Part shown: positions 52,601 to 60,363 of the stretch, piece after piece
Layout: each line of letters starts with the position of its first letter
How positions within the stretch are numbered: the stretch's first letter is position 1
DNA from: Flavobacterium aquatile LMG 4008 = ATCC 11947
GTDB taxonomy: Bacteria > Bacteroidota > Bacteroidia > Flavobacteriales > Flavobacteriaceae
Direction: 5' to 3'
DNA length: 64,000 nt
Assembly: GCF_000757385.1 (NCBI RefSeq)
Contig: NZ_JRHH01000003.1
Location: 620,001 to 684,000 of the forward strand
The notes under the pieces: model-generated
Database searches by the model: none
Seen by the model: only the letters and a program-made list of their open reading frames with translations
What the model was told of the DNA's origin: nothing
Made by a program: the position numbers and the translations under genes

Positions 52601-53135
52601 TTTTTTTTGTTAGTTTCATTTTTTCTTTTTTGAACAAGCTTGTTTTTCTTCTAAGGTAATAAAGTGAGTAACCAATAGAAAGAAATCCTGCAATCAATCC
52701 AATATAAATTAAGACACTTTCTTTTTTCTCATACTCCTTTTTGTCAAGTAACACAATTCCATTTCTTTCAATTTGTATCAAATCTATGTTTACATTTTCA
52801 GAGTCATTATTGTTTTCTTTATAGTAAACCGTTAATTTGTCATTTGTATTTATTTTAGAAATCAAGTCATCGTATTCTTTTGACATTCTATAAACTCCAA
52901 TTTTTTCATTCAAGTTTTTCAGCTTTATATAAAACACTTTAGATCTTTTTCCTTTACTACCGTGTCTGTAATCTATTCCTCTATTCTCAACCTGACTTGT
53001 TATTTTGTCAACATTATTAAGATTGATATTTTGTTTTTCAAAACCAATTTTTGCAAGAAAAAAATAAAGAAAAGAAAAAGAAAATAAAAATATAAAACTT
53101 ATAATTTCTTTTGTTTTTTGGTTAATTTTTAACAT
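52590..53135 (-). CDS. Two-TM hypothetical protein in cassette-like unit (gene A)
   Basis: This 181-residue protein is not recognised. It has hydrophobic segments at about residues 11-29 (ISFIFLFSFSFLYFFLAKIGF) and 140-158 (VLIYIGLIAGFLSIGYSLYYL). The ~100-residue domain between them has VFYIKLKNLNEKIGVYRMS and LTVYYKENNN. The layout resembles DUF3592-type proteins, but the match is only architectural. Its TAA stop lies inside the end of attC-like site 1, and site 2 begins 28 nt upstream of its ATG. It has no clear promoter of its own, as is usual for cassette genes. Confidence 0.75.
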   Translation of the reverse strand: MLKINQKTKEIISFIFLFSFSFLYFFLAKIGFEKQNINLNNVDKITSQVENRGIDYRHGSKGKRSKVFYIKLKNLNEKIGVYRMSKEYDDLISKINTNDKLTVYYKENNNDSENVNIDLIQIERNGIVLLDKKEYEKKESVLIYIGLIAGFLSIGYSLYYLRRKTSLFKKEKMKLTKKNVG

Positions 53136-53162
53136 TCCTATTTCGTTTTTTTAAACTGACGG

Positions 53163-53297
53163 CTAACGTGCCGCGGCTTCGCGACTGTTGCGATGCCAGC
53201 GAACTGAGTACTTTCTGCTAAGATAAAATATTTTCGTGAAGAAAGAAGTTTAATTCAAGAAAAACTAGCAATAGCGCGAAACCGCTGTTATAGGACG
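53163..53297. repeat. attC-like recombination site 2
   Basis: Left arm CTAACGTGCCGCGGCTTCGCG-A-CTGTTGC pairs with the right arm GCAATAGCGCGAAACCGC-TGTTATAG. The left arm has a 4-nt insertion (TGCC region) and one bulged base. The core stem is GC-rich, unlike the surrounding AT-rich DNA. It ends GTTATAGGACGTTTTTT, 4 nt before the stop of gene B. Confidence 0.65.
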
Positions 53298-53301
53298 TTT
53301 T

Positions 53302-53739
53302 TTAGTTTGTTGGGTCTAATCCGTACATAAAATTATTCAGTTGCCCATCCGAACTTTCAAGCCCGACAATATCCATAAGCTCTTCAAAATAAGCGCAAAC
53401 TCTTTCTCTATCTTCTGTGTCGATTTCTAAATAAATACTTTTAAATCTATCCAAACCTTTCCCTATGGCATTCTGATAATCTTCGTCAGTAGCGTTTCCA
53501 TTTTGCGCAATTTTTTCAAAGTCTTCGGCTGCCAAATTAATTTTCTCAGTTAAAATTGGTTTCAATTTTTCGTCACCAATTCCAGGATATAAGATTTTCA
53601 TATCTTCTACAAACTTTTCTTTTGCTTTAAATTTTTCAAATTTTTCCATCGCTTTATTTGGCGTCTTTATTTGTTTTTGTCCACAAGCAGTAAACATAAA
53701 AAACAGAAGTACTAAAAATATGCTTATTGTCTTTTTCAT
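53302..53739 (-). CDS. Small lipoprotein, probable DUF4844 (gene B)
   Basis: This 145-residue lipoprotein has the signal MKKTISIFLVLLFFMFTAC with lipobox ending at Cys19. A helical domain follows: FVEDMKILYPGIGDEKLKPILTEKINLAAEDF and RVCAYFEELMDIVGLESSDGQLNNFMYGLDP. From memory this resembles DUF4844. The function is unknown. It is bounded on both sides by attC-like hairpins (53163-53297 and 53758-53925), so it forms a complete one-gene unit. Same strand as genes A and C. Confidence 0.78.
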   Translation of the reverse strand: MKKTISIFLVLLFFMFTACGQKQIKTPNKAMEKFEKFKAKEKFVEDMKILYPGIGDEKLKPILTEKINLAAEDFEKIAQNGNATDEDYQNAIGKGLDRFKSIYLEIDTEDRERVCAYFEELMDIVGLESSDGQLNNFMYGLDPTN

Positions 53740-53757
53740 GCGGTTTTTAAAAATATC

Positions 53758-53925
53758 CTATAACGTCCCTTGGCTTGCATTCAGTGACTTTTTTGAACAC
53801 TGACGCTAACAAATATACCGAAAACTTTGAAAGAAAAAACGCTTTAAAAAAGAAAAAATTTTGACCGATTAGTTTCCCGATAAGTCCCAAGCCAAGCCAT
53901 TGATGCAAACCAATGTTATATGACG
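53758..53925. repeat. attC-like recombination site 3
   Basis: Left arm CTATAACGTCCCTTGGCTTGCATTCAGTG pairs with the right arm CATTGATGCAAACCAATGTTATAT. The design is the same: a 4-nt insertion after TATAACG and one extra T (GCATTCAGTG against GCATC-AATG). The spacer between arms is about 100 nt and AT-rich. It ends GTTATATGACGTTTTT, 3 nt before the stop of gene C. Confidence 0.65.
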
Positions 53926-53928
53926 TTT

Positions 53929-54786
53929 TTATCTTATTCTTTTAAATATTTCTGCTTTTAATTCTTCCATATTTTGTCTCTCAAATAAAGTATCTAACAT
54001 TCCTATATATGATTCGTCAGTACAACTTACATATTTTTGAGCTTGTTTATATACTACAGCGTCCACCAGCATTCTTAAATATGATGGAAATTCACTTCTG
54101 CGGTTTGCTTTAATAAATAATCTATTGCCTGATAATGGAAATAAATAGTCATCTTCATAGACTTTCGGATTTTCACTTTCAAAGATTATTGGACTGTCTG
54201 AACATAGAAACGGTAAATTTTCATGACTTTCCAATATTGAATATGGCGTTCTACAATTAACTCCACGAACTGAATCCATTAAAGAATTATAGAATTTAAA
54301 ACCTTTAACAAATTCTGGATTGTTTTTGATTTTTTCTTCTGTTGCTATTTGTCGCTCTCCACTTTTATCTATAACTTTTAACCCTAAACTTTCTAAATCA
54401 CTATTTTTTAGAATTTTTTCGAGTTCATTTGTACGATGTGGTAATCTCCAATACATTAGGCTTACAAAGTGATTCATTCTTGGCATGTCGTCATCCGTAA
54501 CACTATAGTTGGTTGTGTAATCTGACTGGTTAATTCTTTCAATTAATGTCGACATCTCATTGTCAAACTCCGCATAACTAGACTCTATGTAATCATTTTT
54601 TTTATCCCCAAATATTACTGTATTAGCATCTTTCTCAAAAAAGAAAGATTCTGGTGAGAATTCTTTTCCATTTTTCAAGAAGCGTTTTTCTTGAACATTG
54701 AAGATTTTTAAAAGTTTAGAATTCTTGGTAAAACCTTTAAGGTAGAAAATAGGTAGATAATGATGTCTCCAGGAAATATTATTCAT
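53929..54786 (-). CDS. DUF4238 domain protein (gene C)
   Basis: This 285-residue protein has the N-terminal motif NISWRHHYLPIFYLKGFTKNSKLL, the HHY-P-FYLKGF signature of DUF4238. Later motifs are FFFEKDANTVIFGDKKNDYIE, FVSLMYWRLPHRTNELEKIL and NLPFLCSDSPIIFESENPKV. The invariant His pair and the SDSP segment hint at an enzymatic, perhaps metal-dependent, fold, but no activity is known to me. ATG at 54786 is preferred because the signature then begins the protein; 18 further codons upstream are open. It borders attC-like site 3 at its 3' end. No matching site was found upstream. Confidence 0.82.
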   Translation of the reverse strand: MNNISWRHHYLPIFYLKGFTKNSKLLKIFNVQEKRFLKNGKEFSPESFFFEKDANTVIFGDKKNDYIESSYAEFDNEMSTLIERINQSDYTTNYSVTDDDMPRMNHFVSLMYWRLPHRTNELEKILKNSDLESLGLKVIDKSGERQIATEEKIKNNPEFVKGFKFYNSLMDSVRGVNCRTPYSILESHENLPFLCSDSPIIFESENPKVYEDDYLFPLSGNRLFIKANRRSEFPSYLRMLVDAVVYKQAQKYVSCTDESYIGMLDTLFERQNMEELKAEIFKRIR

Positions 54787-54907
54787 TTGCACAAAACTTC
54801 TAAAATGGCATACAACTTGTATATATAAGCCATAAATCACACATATCTACCCTTTACTAGGTGGCTTTGTGCCATAAATTGGCTATTTTATTTATTTTCC
54901 AAATATA

Positions 54908-55264
54908 TTAAATATTTTCTTCCTTGCGCAGTTCCTTTACAAATTCTTTCATGCGTTGGAGTTCGTTGGGTGTCATTTCTATTAGCTCTTTTATCAAGTT
55001 CATGTCGGTTTGTTTTACCCATTCTTTTAGCGGTGTGTTGTCTAGGCTCGTGCTGTCTTTGGGCAGTTCTATGGCTAGTAATTCTTTGGGTGTGCAGTTC
55101 AAATAGGTGCAAAACTTATAGAGGTCGGCAAGATCAATTGTCTTTTGGGTGCCATTTAGTATTTTTTGGGCACGCGTTCTTGGGATTCCCATCTTTAGTA
55201 ACTGAAAATAAGGTCTCAAAACGCCTTTTTGAAGGAACATTTCTTTCACTTGTAGTACAAACAT
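54908..55264 (-). CDS. XRE-like helix-turn-helix regulator
   Basis: This 118-residue protein has an N-terminal Cro/C1-type HTH (about residues 5-65): VKEMFLQKGVLRPYFQLLKMGIPRTRAQKILNGTQ, then LADLYKFCTYLNCTPKELL, which closes the five-helix domain. The C-terminal tail (ELIEMTPNELQRMKEFVKELRKEENI) is helical and probably mediates dimerisation. It lies on the same strand as genes A-C and 121 nt upstream of gene C. Ten 21-bp repeats with a dyad end about 40 nt upstream of its start. Autoregulation through that array is a natural hypothesis. Confidence 0.85.
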   Translation of the reverse strand: MFVLQVKEMFLQKGVLRPYFQLLKMGIPRTRAQKILNGTQKTIDLADLYKFCTYLNCTPKELLAIELPKDSTSLDNTPLKEWVKQTDMNLIKELIEMTPNELQRMKEFVKELRKEENI

Positions 55265-55305
55265 AATGGCTTAATTTAATGATACAATAGTCAAATATAC
55301 AAAAA

Positions 55306-55515
55306 TTGTCGTTTGGCAACCCAAAATTGTTATTTAACAACCTATAATTGTCATTTAGCGGTACAAAATTGTTATTTAGCAACCTATAATTGTTATTTGA
55401 CAACCCATACTTGATACATGACAACCCATACTTGCTATCTGACAACCCATTATTGCTATCTGACAATCCAAACTTGTTATCTGACAACCCAAACTTGTTA
55501 TTTGAAAACTAAAAC
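55306..55515. repeat. Ten-unit 21-bp tandem repeat with TTGT-N6-ACAA dyad
   Basis: TTG occurs at 55306, 55327, 55348, 55369, 55390, 55411, 55432, 55453, 55474 and 55495, exactly 21 bp apart. The consensus unit reads TTGTTATCTGACAACCCAAA plus C. The second unit contains a perfect 6-bp dyad TTGTTA-TT-TAACAA. Units nearest the HTH gene and those farthest away differ in spacer (CCTATAA or CCCAAAC). The array lies directly upstream of the HTH gene. Confidence 0.92.
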
Positions 55516-56029
55516 ATCCAAAATGTACAATTAGGATGCTTCTTTCACTAAGTAATATGCAATTGTATTTCTAATTTTAGTGGGCAAGCACCTTATTTGC
55601 GCTACTCTTATATTGTAAATTAAAAGGAAACCTCGTTTAATTCCGATAGTTCAGAATTTAACGAGGTTGGTTATCGCAGTTTTTTGAGGGTTTATTTTAG
55701 AGTTTTGGGTGTAGTAAATATTCTTTGCAATACTCTTTTCACTTTGTTTGTTAGTATAGAACGTAATTACCCTCTATCAGGTTGAAGTACAATTATTGTA
55801 AATAAATTTCCATAATTTTTCTCCTATTCATTGCTTTCAATTTTATTAAAAATACTAAAAAAATCTGTCACTATTTGACTTGTATTAATTATTGAAAATG
55901 ATTTATTTTTTAGGGATAAATGCGTTGCTTTTTTAAATTTTAGTTAAAATTTCCCTCGAAACAAGCATTTATTTGTAAATTGCGATTCCAAAAAAATGTG
56001 TGTTTTGCACATTAGAATTTATACTATCC
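55516..56029. other. Intergenic region without recognised gene
   Basis: It holds an inverted repeat at 55629-55668 and otherwise AT-rich DNA. No ORF with a convincing start was seen. The last ~60 nt must contain the promoter of the LysM-NlpC/P60 gene, but I could not place the elements with confidence. Confidence 0.5.
55629..55668. terminator. Inverted repeat, possible terminator
   Basis: Arms AACCTCGTTTAATTC and GAATTTAACGAGGTT (15 nt, one mismatch) enclose a 10-nt loop. A T6 run follows on the plus strand 11 nt later. No plus-strand gene ends nearby, so its use is unclear. Confidence 0.5.
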
Positions 56030-57178
56030 ATGAAATTTAATACACTTTTTATACTTATAGCTTTTTTTGTTTCTGCCATTTCATCTGCTCAAAAAATTAT
56101 TAAGCATAAGGTAAAATCGGGTGAATCGATTTATTTAATTGCCAAAAAGTATGATGTTACCCAAGCCGAAATTTTTGATTTAAATCCGAAATTAAAAGGT
56201 GCCGTTTTGGGTTTGAAACAAGAAGTAAAAATTCCGAATAAAAAATACAAACCCGAAGAAAAGAAACCTAAAGTTGCTAAAAATGAAGCAGTTGTTATGG
56301 CTAAAACCGAGAAATCAACTTCTTCCGAACCGTATATTATTCACAAAGTAGAAGCCAAAGAAACACTTTATAGTCTTTCTAAAAAGTACAATGTGAGCAT
56401 GGAAAGTATTTGTGATTTAAACCCAGAATTGAAAACCGGAAATTTAAAAGTAGGAGCAAAGCTGAAGTTTGTAAACCCAAATCCAACGCCAGTAGTTGCA
56501 GAAAATAACACCCCAACCAACACCAATGAAGTTGCTGAAGTTTCTAATGTTGATGTAGTGCATAAAGTGTTACCGAAAGAAACGCTATACAGAATTTCTA
56601 AGCAATTTGGCGTTACCGTAGACGAACTTGTAAAACTAAATCCTGGTGTTGAAAACGGACTTCCAGTAGATTATTTGTTGCTAATTAAAAAAGGTTCAAG
56701 TTCTACTTCTATTATAGAAGTAGCTGATAAACAAGCTGTTGAAACGGCTTCGGCAGAAATTGAAAATAAAGTGATCCCAGTTGGAAATTTGGCGAAAGCC
56801 CAGTTTTTAATTGAAAAAGCATCAGAACATTTAGGAACGCGTTATAGAAGTGGTGGCACAACAAGCGCAGGTTTTGATTGTTCGGGTTTGATGTTTTCTA
56901 CCTTTAAAAGCTTAGATATAACCTTGCCACGTTCGTCTCATGAAATGGCGCGCTACGGAACAAAAATTGACAAATCGCAAGCGCAAAAAGGCGATTTAAT
57001 TTTCTTTGCCACTTTCGGTGGAAGCAGAGTGAGCCACGTAGGTATGGTTACCGAAGTTCTTGATGACGAAATTAAGTTTATTCATTCGTCTACAAGTTCT
57101 GGTGTTATCTATTCATCCACTAAAGAACGTTATTATGCCCGAACTTTTGTGCAAGTAAATCGTGTTATTGCGGAGTAA
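56030..57178 (+). CDS. LysM and NlpC/P60 cell-wall endopeptidase
   Basis: This secreted murein hydrolase has about 382 residues. ATG at 56030 begins the signal peptide MKFNTLFILIAFFVSAISSAQ; the frame also extends ten codons upstream to a GTG. Three LysM peptidoglycan-binding domains follow (about residues 25-65, 105-150, 180-225; each starts HKV...ETLYxxSK or GESIYLIAKKY). The NlpC/P60 domain (about 258-375) has catalytic Cys in FDCSGLMFSTF (about 283), His in SRVSHVGMV and a third polar residue in FIHSSTSSG. It cleaves peptide cross-links. The stop is 1 nt from the stop of the convergent response-regulator gene. Confidence 0.94.
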   Translation: MKFNTLFILIAFFVSAISSAQKIIKHKVKSGESIYLIAKKYDVTQAEIFDLNPKLKGAVLGLKQEVKIPNKKYKPEEKKPKVAKNEAVVMAKTEKSTSSEPYIIHKVEAKETLYSLSKKYNVSMESICDLNPELKTGNLKVGAKLKFVNPNPTPVVAENNTPTNTNEVAEVSNVDVVHKVLPKETLYRISKQFGVTVDELVKLNPGVENGLPVDYLLLIKKGSSSTSIIEVADKQAVETASAEIENKVIPVGNLAKAQFLIEKASEHLGTRYRSGGTTSAGFDCSGLMFSTFKSLDITLPRSSHEMARYGTKIDKSQAQKGDLIFFATFGGSRVSHVGMVTEVLDDEIKFIHSSTSSGVIYSSTKERYYARTFVQVNRVIAE

Positions 57179-57179
57179 T

Positions 57180-57866
57180 TTATTCGTTTATTGAGAATTT
57201 GAAACCAATTCCGTGTAAGTTTTCAATAGCAATTCCAGTTTCTGTTGAGAGAATTTTTCTCAATCTTGATATAAAAACATCTAGACTTCTTCCCATAAAA
57301 TAATCGTCATTTCCCCAAAGTGATTTTAAGATTTCTTCACGTTTCATTACTACGTTTTTGTTGTCTAAGAAGAGTTTCAACAGTTCGGCTTCGCGCTGGG
57401 TTAAACTAATTTTTTCTGTATCTGTAAAAACTAAATAATTCTTGCTGTCAAATTTATATTTTCCAACATTATAAATCAAATTTTCGGATATAGAACTTTT
57501 TTGAGAACGCTTTAAAAAGATTTCAATTTTAAGTAATAATTCTTCAATACTAAAAGGTTTTACCAAATAATCATCCGCTCCAAGTCGTAAACCTCTAATT
57601 CGATCTTCTTTTAATGTTTTGGCAGAAAGAAAAATTATTGGTACATCAGAATTGATTTTTCGAACTTTTTCGGCAAGATCAAATCCGTCCATTTTAGGCA
57701 TCATAATATCAAATATACAGATGTCAAACGAATCTTTTTTAAACGCTTCTAAACACATTTCGCCATCAGTACAATGCGTTACATCATACTGATTTTCAAG
57801 ATTGTCTTTGGTTAAAAACGCTAAGGTTTCGTCGTCTTCTGCGTAAAGAATTTTATATTTTGTCAT
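57180..57866 (-). CDS. OmpR-family response regulator (RprY-like)
   Basis: This 228-residue protein has a receiver domain (residues 1-120; acidic DDE near the start, phospho-Asp in CIFDIMMPKMDGF about residue 52, Thr/Ser in IIFLSAKT, Lys in DYLVKPFS). The C-terminal winged helix (about 135-226) has SLTQREAELLKLFLDNKNVVMKREEIL and DVFISRLRKIL. The sequence resembles RprY of Bacteroides. It is co-transcribed with the kinase gene 7 nt upstream. Confidence 0.93.
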   Translation of the reverse strand: MTKYKILYAEDDETLAFLTKDNLENQYDVTHCTDGEMCLEAFKKDSFDICIFDIMMPKMDGFDLAEKVRKINSDVPIIFLSAKTLKEDRIRGLRLGADDYLVKPFSIEELLLKIEIFLKRSQKSSISENLIYNVGKYKFDSKNYLVFTDTEKISLTQREAELLKLFLDNKNVVMKREEILKSLWGNDDYFMGRSLDVFISRLRKILSTETGIAIENLHGIGFKFSINE

Positions 57867-57873
57867 AGTCGTA

Positions 57874-59127
57874 TTACTTTGGAATGGAAATCGAAATTGT
57901 AATTCCTTTAGTCAAATTATTGGTTGCAAAAATCTTCCAGTTATGTTGTGTACAAATCTTTTTTACATAATATAATCCCAGTCCGAAGCCATTTACTTCA
58001 TTACTTTTGGTACTCGGAATTCTGTAAAACTTATCAAAGATAAAGTTTAAATTTTTATTTGAAACACCAATTCCGTTGTCTGTAAAATCCATTTGAATCT
58101 TACCTTTTTCTTCCGCAATTCTAATAATTATTATCGGATTTTCATCGCAGTATTTTACAGAATTGTCCAATAAATTATAAACGATATTGGTGAAATGAAA
58201 TGCATCGGCTTGAATAATGTACTCTTTATCAGAATCAATTTTTACAGATAAATTTGGATGTTTGAGTTGCATGTTTTCGATTACATCATTCAAAATCGGA
58301 AGAATTGAAACCTCTGTTTTCTCCATTTTCATCGGAGAATTATCTGATTTTGCCATATTCAAAATTTGTTCGATATGACTGTTTAACTTCTTACTCTGAT
58401 TGATAATAATGTCGGTGTATTTTTCTAGTTTTTCGTCTTTTCTAATCACTTCCTGTTTATTTAAAAAATTGGAAGCCAATAGAATAGACGATAATGGAGT
58501 TTTAAATTCATGAGTCATATTATTGATGAAATCACGTTGTAACTCGGAATATTTTTTCTGTTGGATTATGGTGTAAATGGAATAAACATAAACCAATAAA
58601 ATGATGATTAACGCTAATGAAAGAACAAACCAAAAGCGGAGGGAACTTAATAAATACGATGTTTCATTTGGAAAACGAATCGCAAAATAATAGACTAAAT
58701 TTTTATGCTTTGGGAAATTGATATTGGTTTTTGAAGATTTGTTGTCTATAAAATCAACGTATTTTCCATACACCATTTCATCACTTTGACAATTGTACAT
58801 GGCGTACTCAAAATCGGTGTTGATGTTGAATTTTGCAAATTCAGTTTTTAAATAAAATTCTAAAATATCGGGTTGAAAATCATTTTCTACATTAACAATG
58901 TAGTAATCGTTAGAAACCTTTTGCACTGGATTATCAACTGGAAGTTCTCCAGTTGTCCCTTCATACAATTTTTTCACAACCTCAAGTAATGCAATATGAA
59001 CCTTTTGAGAAAATTTCTTTTCCTCAAGATTAAAAGCTTCTTTGGTCCAAAGTAATTGCGCAATCAATATTCCTATTGTGGCTACGAGTCCAAGAACAAT
59101 AATTATATTTAGATTTTTAGTTTTCAT
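57874..59127 (-). CDS. Membrane sensor histidine kinase (RprX-like)
   Basis: This protein of about 417 residues has two membrane helices (about 5-24 NLNIIIVLGLVATIGILIAQLLW and 165-190 FVLSLALIIILLVYVYSIY) around a ~140-residue periplasmic sensor region. The HisKA domain has its His in NMTHEFKTPLSSILLASNFL (about residue 210). The ATPase has NIVYNLLDNSVKYC (N box), DNGIGVSNKNLNFIFDKFYRIP and GFGLGLYYVKKI. ATG at 59127 is preferred over one five codons upstream. Works with the RprY-like regulator downstream. The stimulus is unknown. Confidence 0.93.
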   Translation of the reverse strand: MKTKNLNIIIVLGLVATIGILIAQLLWTKEAFNLEEKKFSQKVHIALLEVVKKLYEGTTGELPVDNPVQKVSNDYYIVNVENDFQPDILEFYLKTEFAKFNINTDFEYAMYNCQSDEMVYGKYVDFIDNKSSKTNINFPKHKNLVYYFAIRFPNETSYLLSSLRFWFVLSLALIIILLVYVYSIYTIIQQKKYSELQRDFINNMTHEFKTPLSSILLASNFLNKQEVIRKDEKLEKYTDIIINQSKKLNSHIEQILNMAKSDNSPMKMEKTEVSILPILNDVIENMQLKHPNLSVKIDSDKEYIIQADAFHFTNIVYNLLDNSVKYCDENPIIIIRIAEEKGKIQMDFTDNGIGVSNKNLNFIFDKFYRIPSTKSNEVNGFGLGLYYVKKICTQHNWKIFATNNLTKGITISISIPK

Positions 59128-59274
59128 GATTTTGCGAGGCACGAAGCAATCTCCTCTTTAAATATACATTATTTGAATAGGTAATATTACTAAAAAAAAT
59201 CAATTAATACGCCACTTAACAAGTCATTAACAAACATTTGAAACCAGTTAACAGCAGTGTTTGAATGATTGCAC

Positions 59275-59282
59275 TACTTTTG
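59275..59282 (+). promoter_or_regulatory. -7 promoter element (TACTTTTG) of the DUF1573 gene
   Basis: TACTTTTG lies 63 nt upstream of the ATG at 59346. Confidence 0.5.
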
Positions 59283-59345
59283 AATTGTTCAATCGAATAA
59301 AAGCATTTTAGAGTAAATATAAAACAATTATAAAATATAAAAATT

Positions 59346-59759
59346 ATGAAAGCTATTAAAATTTCAATGTTGGCATTAGCATTAGGATTAATGTCATTTT
59401 CTGTTTTACCAACAGATAAAATTTCAACAGAAAAAGTAACGCCAGTTGCTGGAATTACATGGAAATCGGAAACAGTTGATGTTGGAACTATTCCACAAGG
59501 AACTCCAAAAACTATTGAATTTGAATTTAAAAATACAAGCGATAAATCGGTTATTATTACTAATGTAAAGCCCGCATGTGGTTGTACCGCTGCCGATTAC
59601 ACTAAAGAGCCAATTGCTCCGGGGAAATCGGGTTATGTAAAAGCTACTTACAATGCAGCAGCAGCAGGTTCATTTACAAAAACAGTTACAGTAACAACAA
59701 ACGCAGATGCAACTCCAAAAGTGTTAACTTTTAAAGGAACTGTTCAAGCTAAAGCATAA
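59346..59759 (+). CDS. DUF1573 domain periplasmic protein
   Basis: This 137-residue protein has a signal-like N-terminus (MKAIKISMLALALGLMSFSV). A single Ig-like DUF1573 domain follows (about residues 40-137), with VDVGTIPQGTPKTIEFEFKNTSDKSVIITNVKPACGCTAADY. The ACGC Cys pair and the NTSDKSV loop are the family hallmarks. The fold resembles ASPM-SPD-2-Hydin domains. The role is unknown. It has its own promoter and a perfect terminator. Confidence 0.92.
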   Translation: MKAIKISMLALALGLMSFSVLPTDKISTEKVTPVAGITWKSETVDVGTIPQGTPKTIEFEFKNTSDKSVIITNVKPACGCTAADYTKEPIAPGKSGYVKATYNAAAAGSFTKTVTVTTNADATPKVLTFKGTVQAKA

Positions 59760-59786
59760 TTAATTAATAAAGGTTGGTTAAGAACG

Positions 59787-59821
59787 AAAAACTCCTAAAC
59801 GTAATGTTTAGGAGTTTTTTT
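59787..59821. terminator. Strong rho-independent terminator
   Basis: A perfect 13-bp stem (AAAACTCCTAAAC / GTTTAGGAGTTTT) is followed by T6 after the DUF1573 gene. It may also serve the convergent gene at 59838. Confidence 0.93.
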
Positions 59822-59837
59822 ATGTAAAACTAAATTT

Positions 59838-60320
59838 TTATTTTTTATTTTTTATTTTATTTATTCGTTCTTTTCGGCTTTCAATGATTACTTTATATTT
59901 TACTTTTTGTTCATTATTTAAAAAAGTATTTATTGTTGTATCCATTTTTTCGGTTATAGCGTTAATTTCTGCAGCAAGTTCATCTTGTGATTTATCTTTT
60001 TCTTTAGCAAGTGCGTATATTTTTTTGTTACTTTCTTCAACTTCTTTTCTAACAATAACCAATTGAAGCTCGTCTAAATTAAGTTCGTTTTTTAACGTTT
60101 CTACAGATTTATTAGTGTTTTCTGCTCGCTCTTTATCTAATGTTTCTTTACTTTTTTCATATTTGTATTGATTACCAGCTGTTGCGCCTATTGGTCCTCC
60201 AGCTCCATTTCCATTACCAATACCATTTCCGTAGTATCCATTGTTACCATATTGGGCATTTGCAGATGAAATAGTCATTAACGTTACACTAACAACTAAA
60301 ATAGATTGTACTATTTTCAT
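59838..60320 (-). CDS. Spy/CpxP-like periplasmic helical protein with Gly/Asn-rich N-terminus
   Basis: The protein has about 160 residues. A signal peptide (MKIVQSILVVSVTLMTISSANA) sets the start at 60320; the frame is open for 27 more codons into the rimO gene. A Gly/Tyr/Asn-rich stretch (about residues 24-50) is followed by a long helical part, LDKERAENTNKSVETLKNELNLDELQL and ...FLNNEQKVKYKVIIESRKERI. The pattern of helices ending L-x-x-x-Q resembles the Spy/CpxP (LTXXQ) fold. A periplasmic chaperone-like role is only a guess. It starts 43 nt after rimO on the same strand. Confidence 0.78.
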   Translation of the reverse strand: MKIVQSILVVSVTLMTISSANAQYGNNGYYGNGIGNGNGAGGPIGATAGNQYKYEKSKETLDKERAENTNKSVETLKNELNLDELQLVIVRKEVEESNKKIYALAKEKDKSQDELAAEINAITEKMDTTINTFLNNEQKVKYKVIIESRKERINKIKNKK

Positions 60321-60363
60321 ATCTAATTTATTAAAAAATAAAGTTAAGTAAAAAAAATGATAA

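Noticed and set aside
54787..54907. A fourth attC-like site upstream of the DUF4238 gene
   Set aside because: The segment has GGCATA/AAGCCATA and GTGCCATAAATTGGC pieces, but it lacks the TAAC...GTTA ends and the paired arms seen in the other three.
54888..55112. Arg/His/Thr-rich minus-strand frame
   Set aside because: It lies inside the HTH gene in another frame; the composition is that of a shadow frame.
55134..55487. Minus-strand open frame of 117 codons with a repeated NNNYRLL/LSDSKYGL pattern
   Set aside because: It is a by-product of the 21-bp repeat, whose period is a multiple of three and so keeps the frame open. It also overlaps the HTH gene in another frame.
55306..55515. CRISPR array
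   Set aside because: Units are contiguous 21-bp tandem repeats without unique spacers, and no cas gene is nearby.
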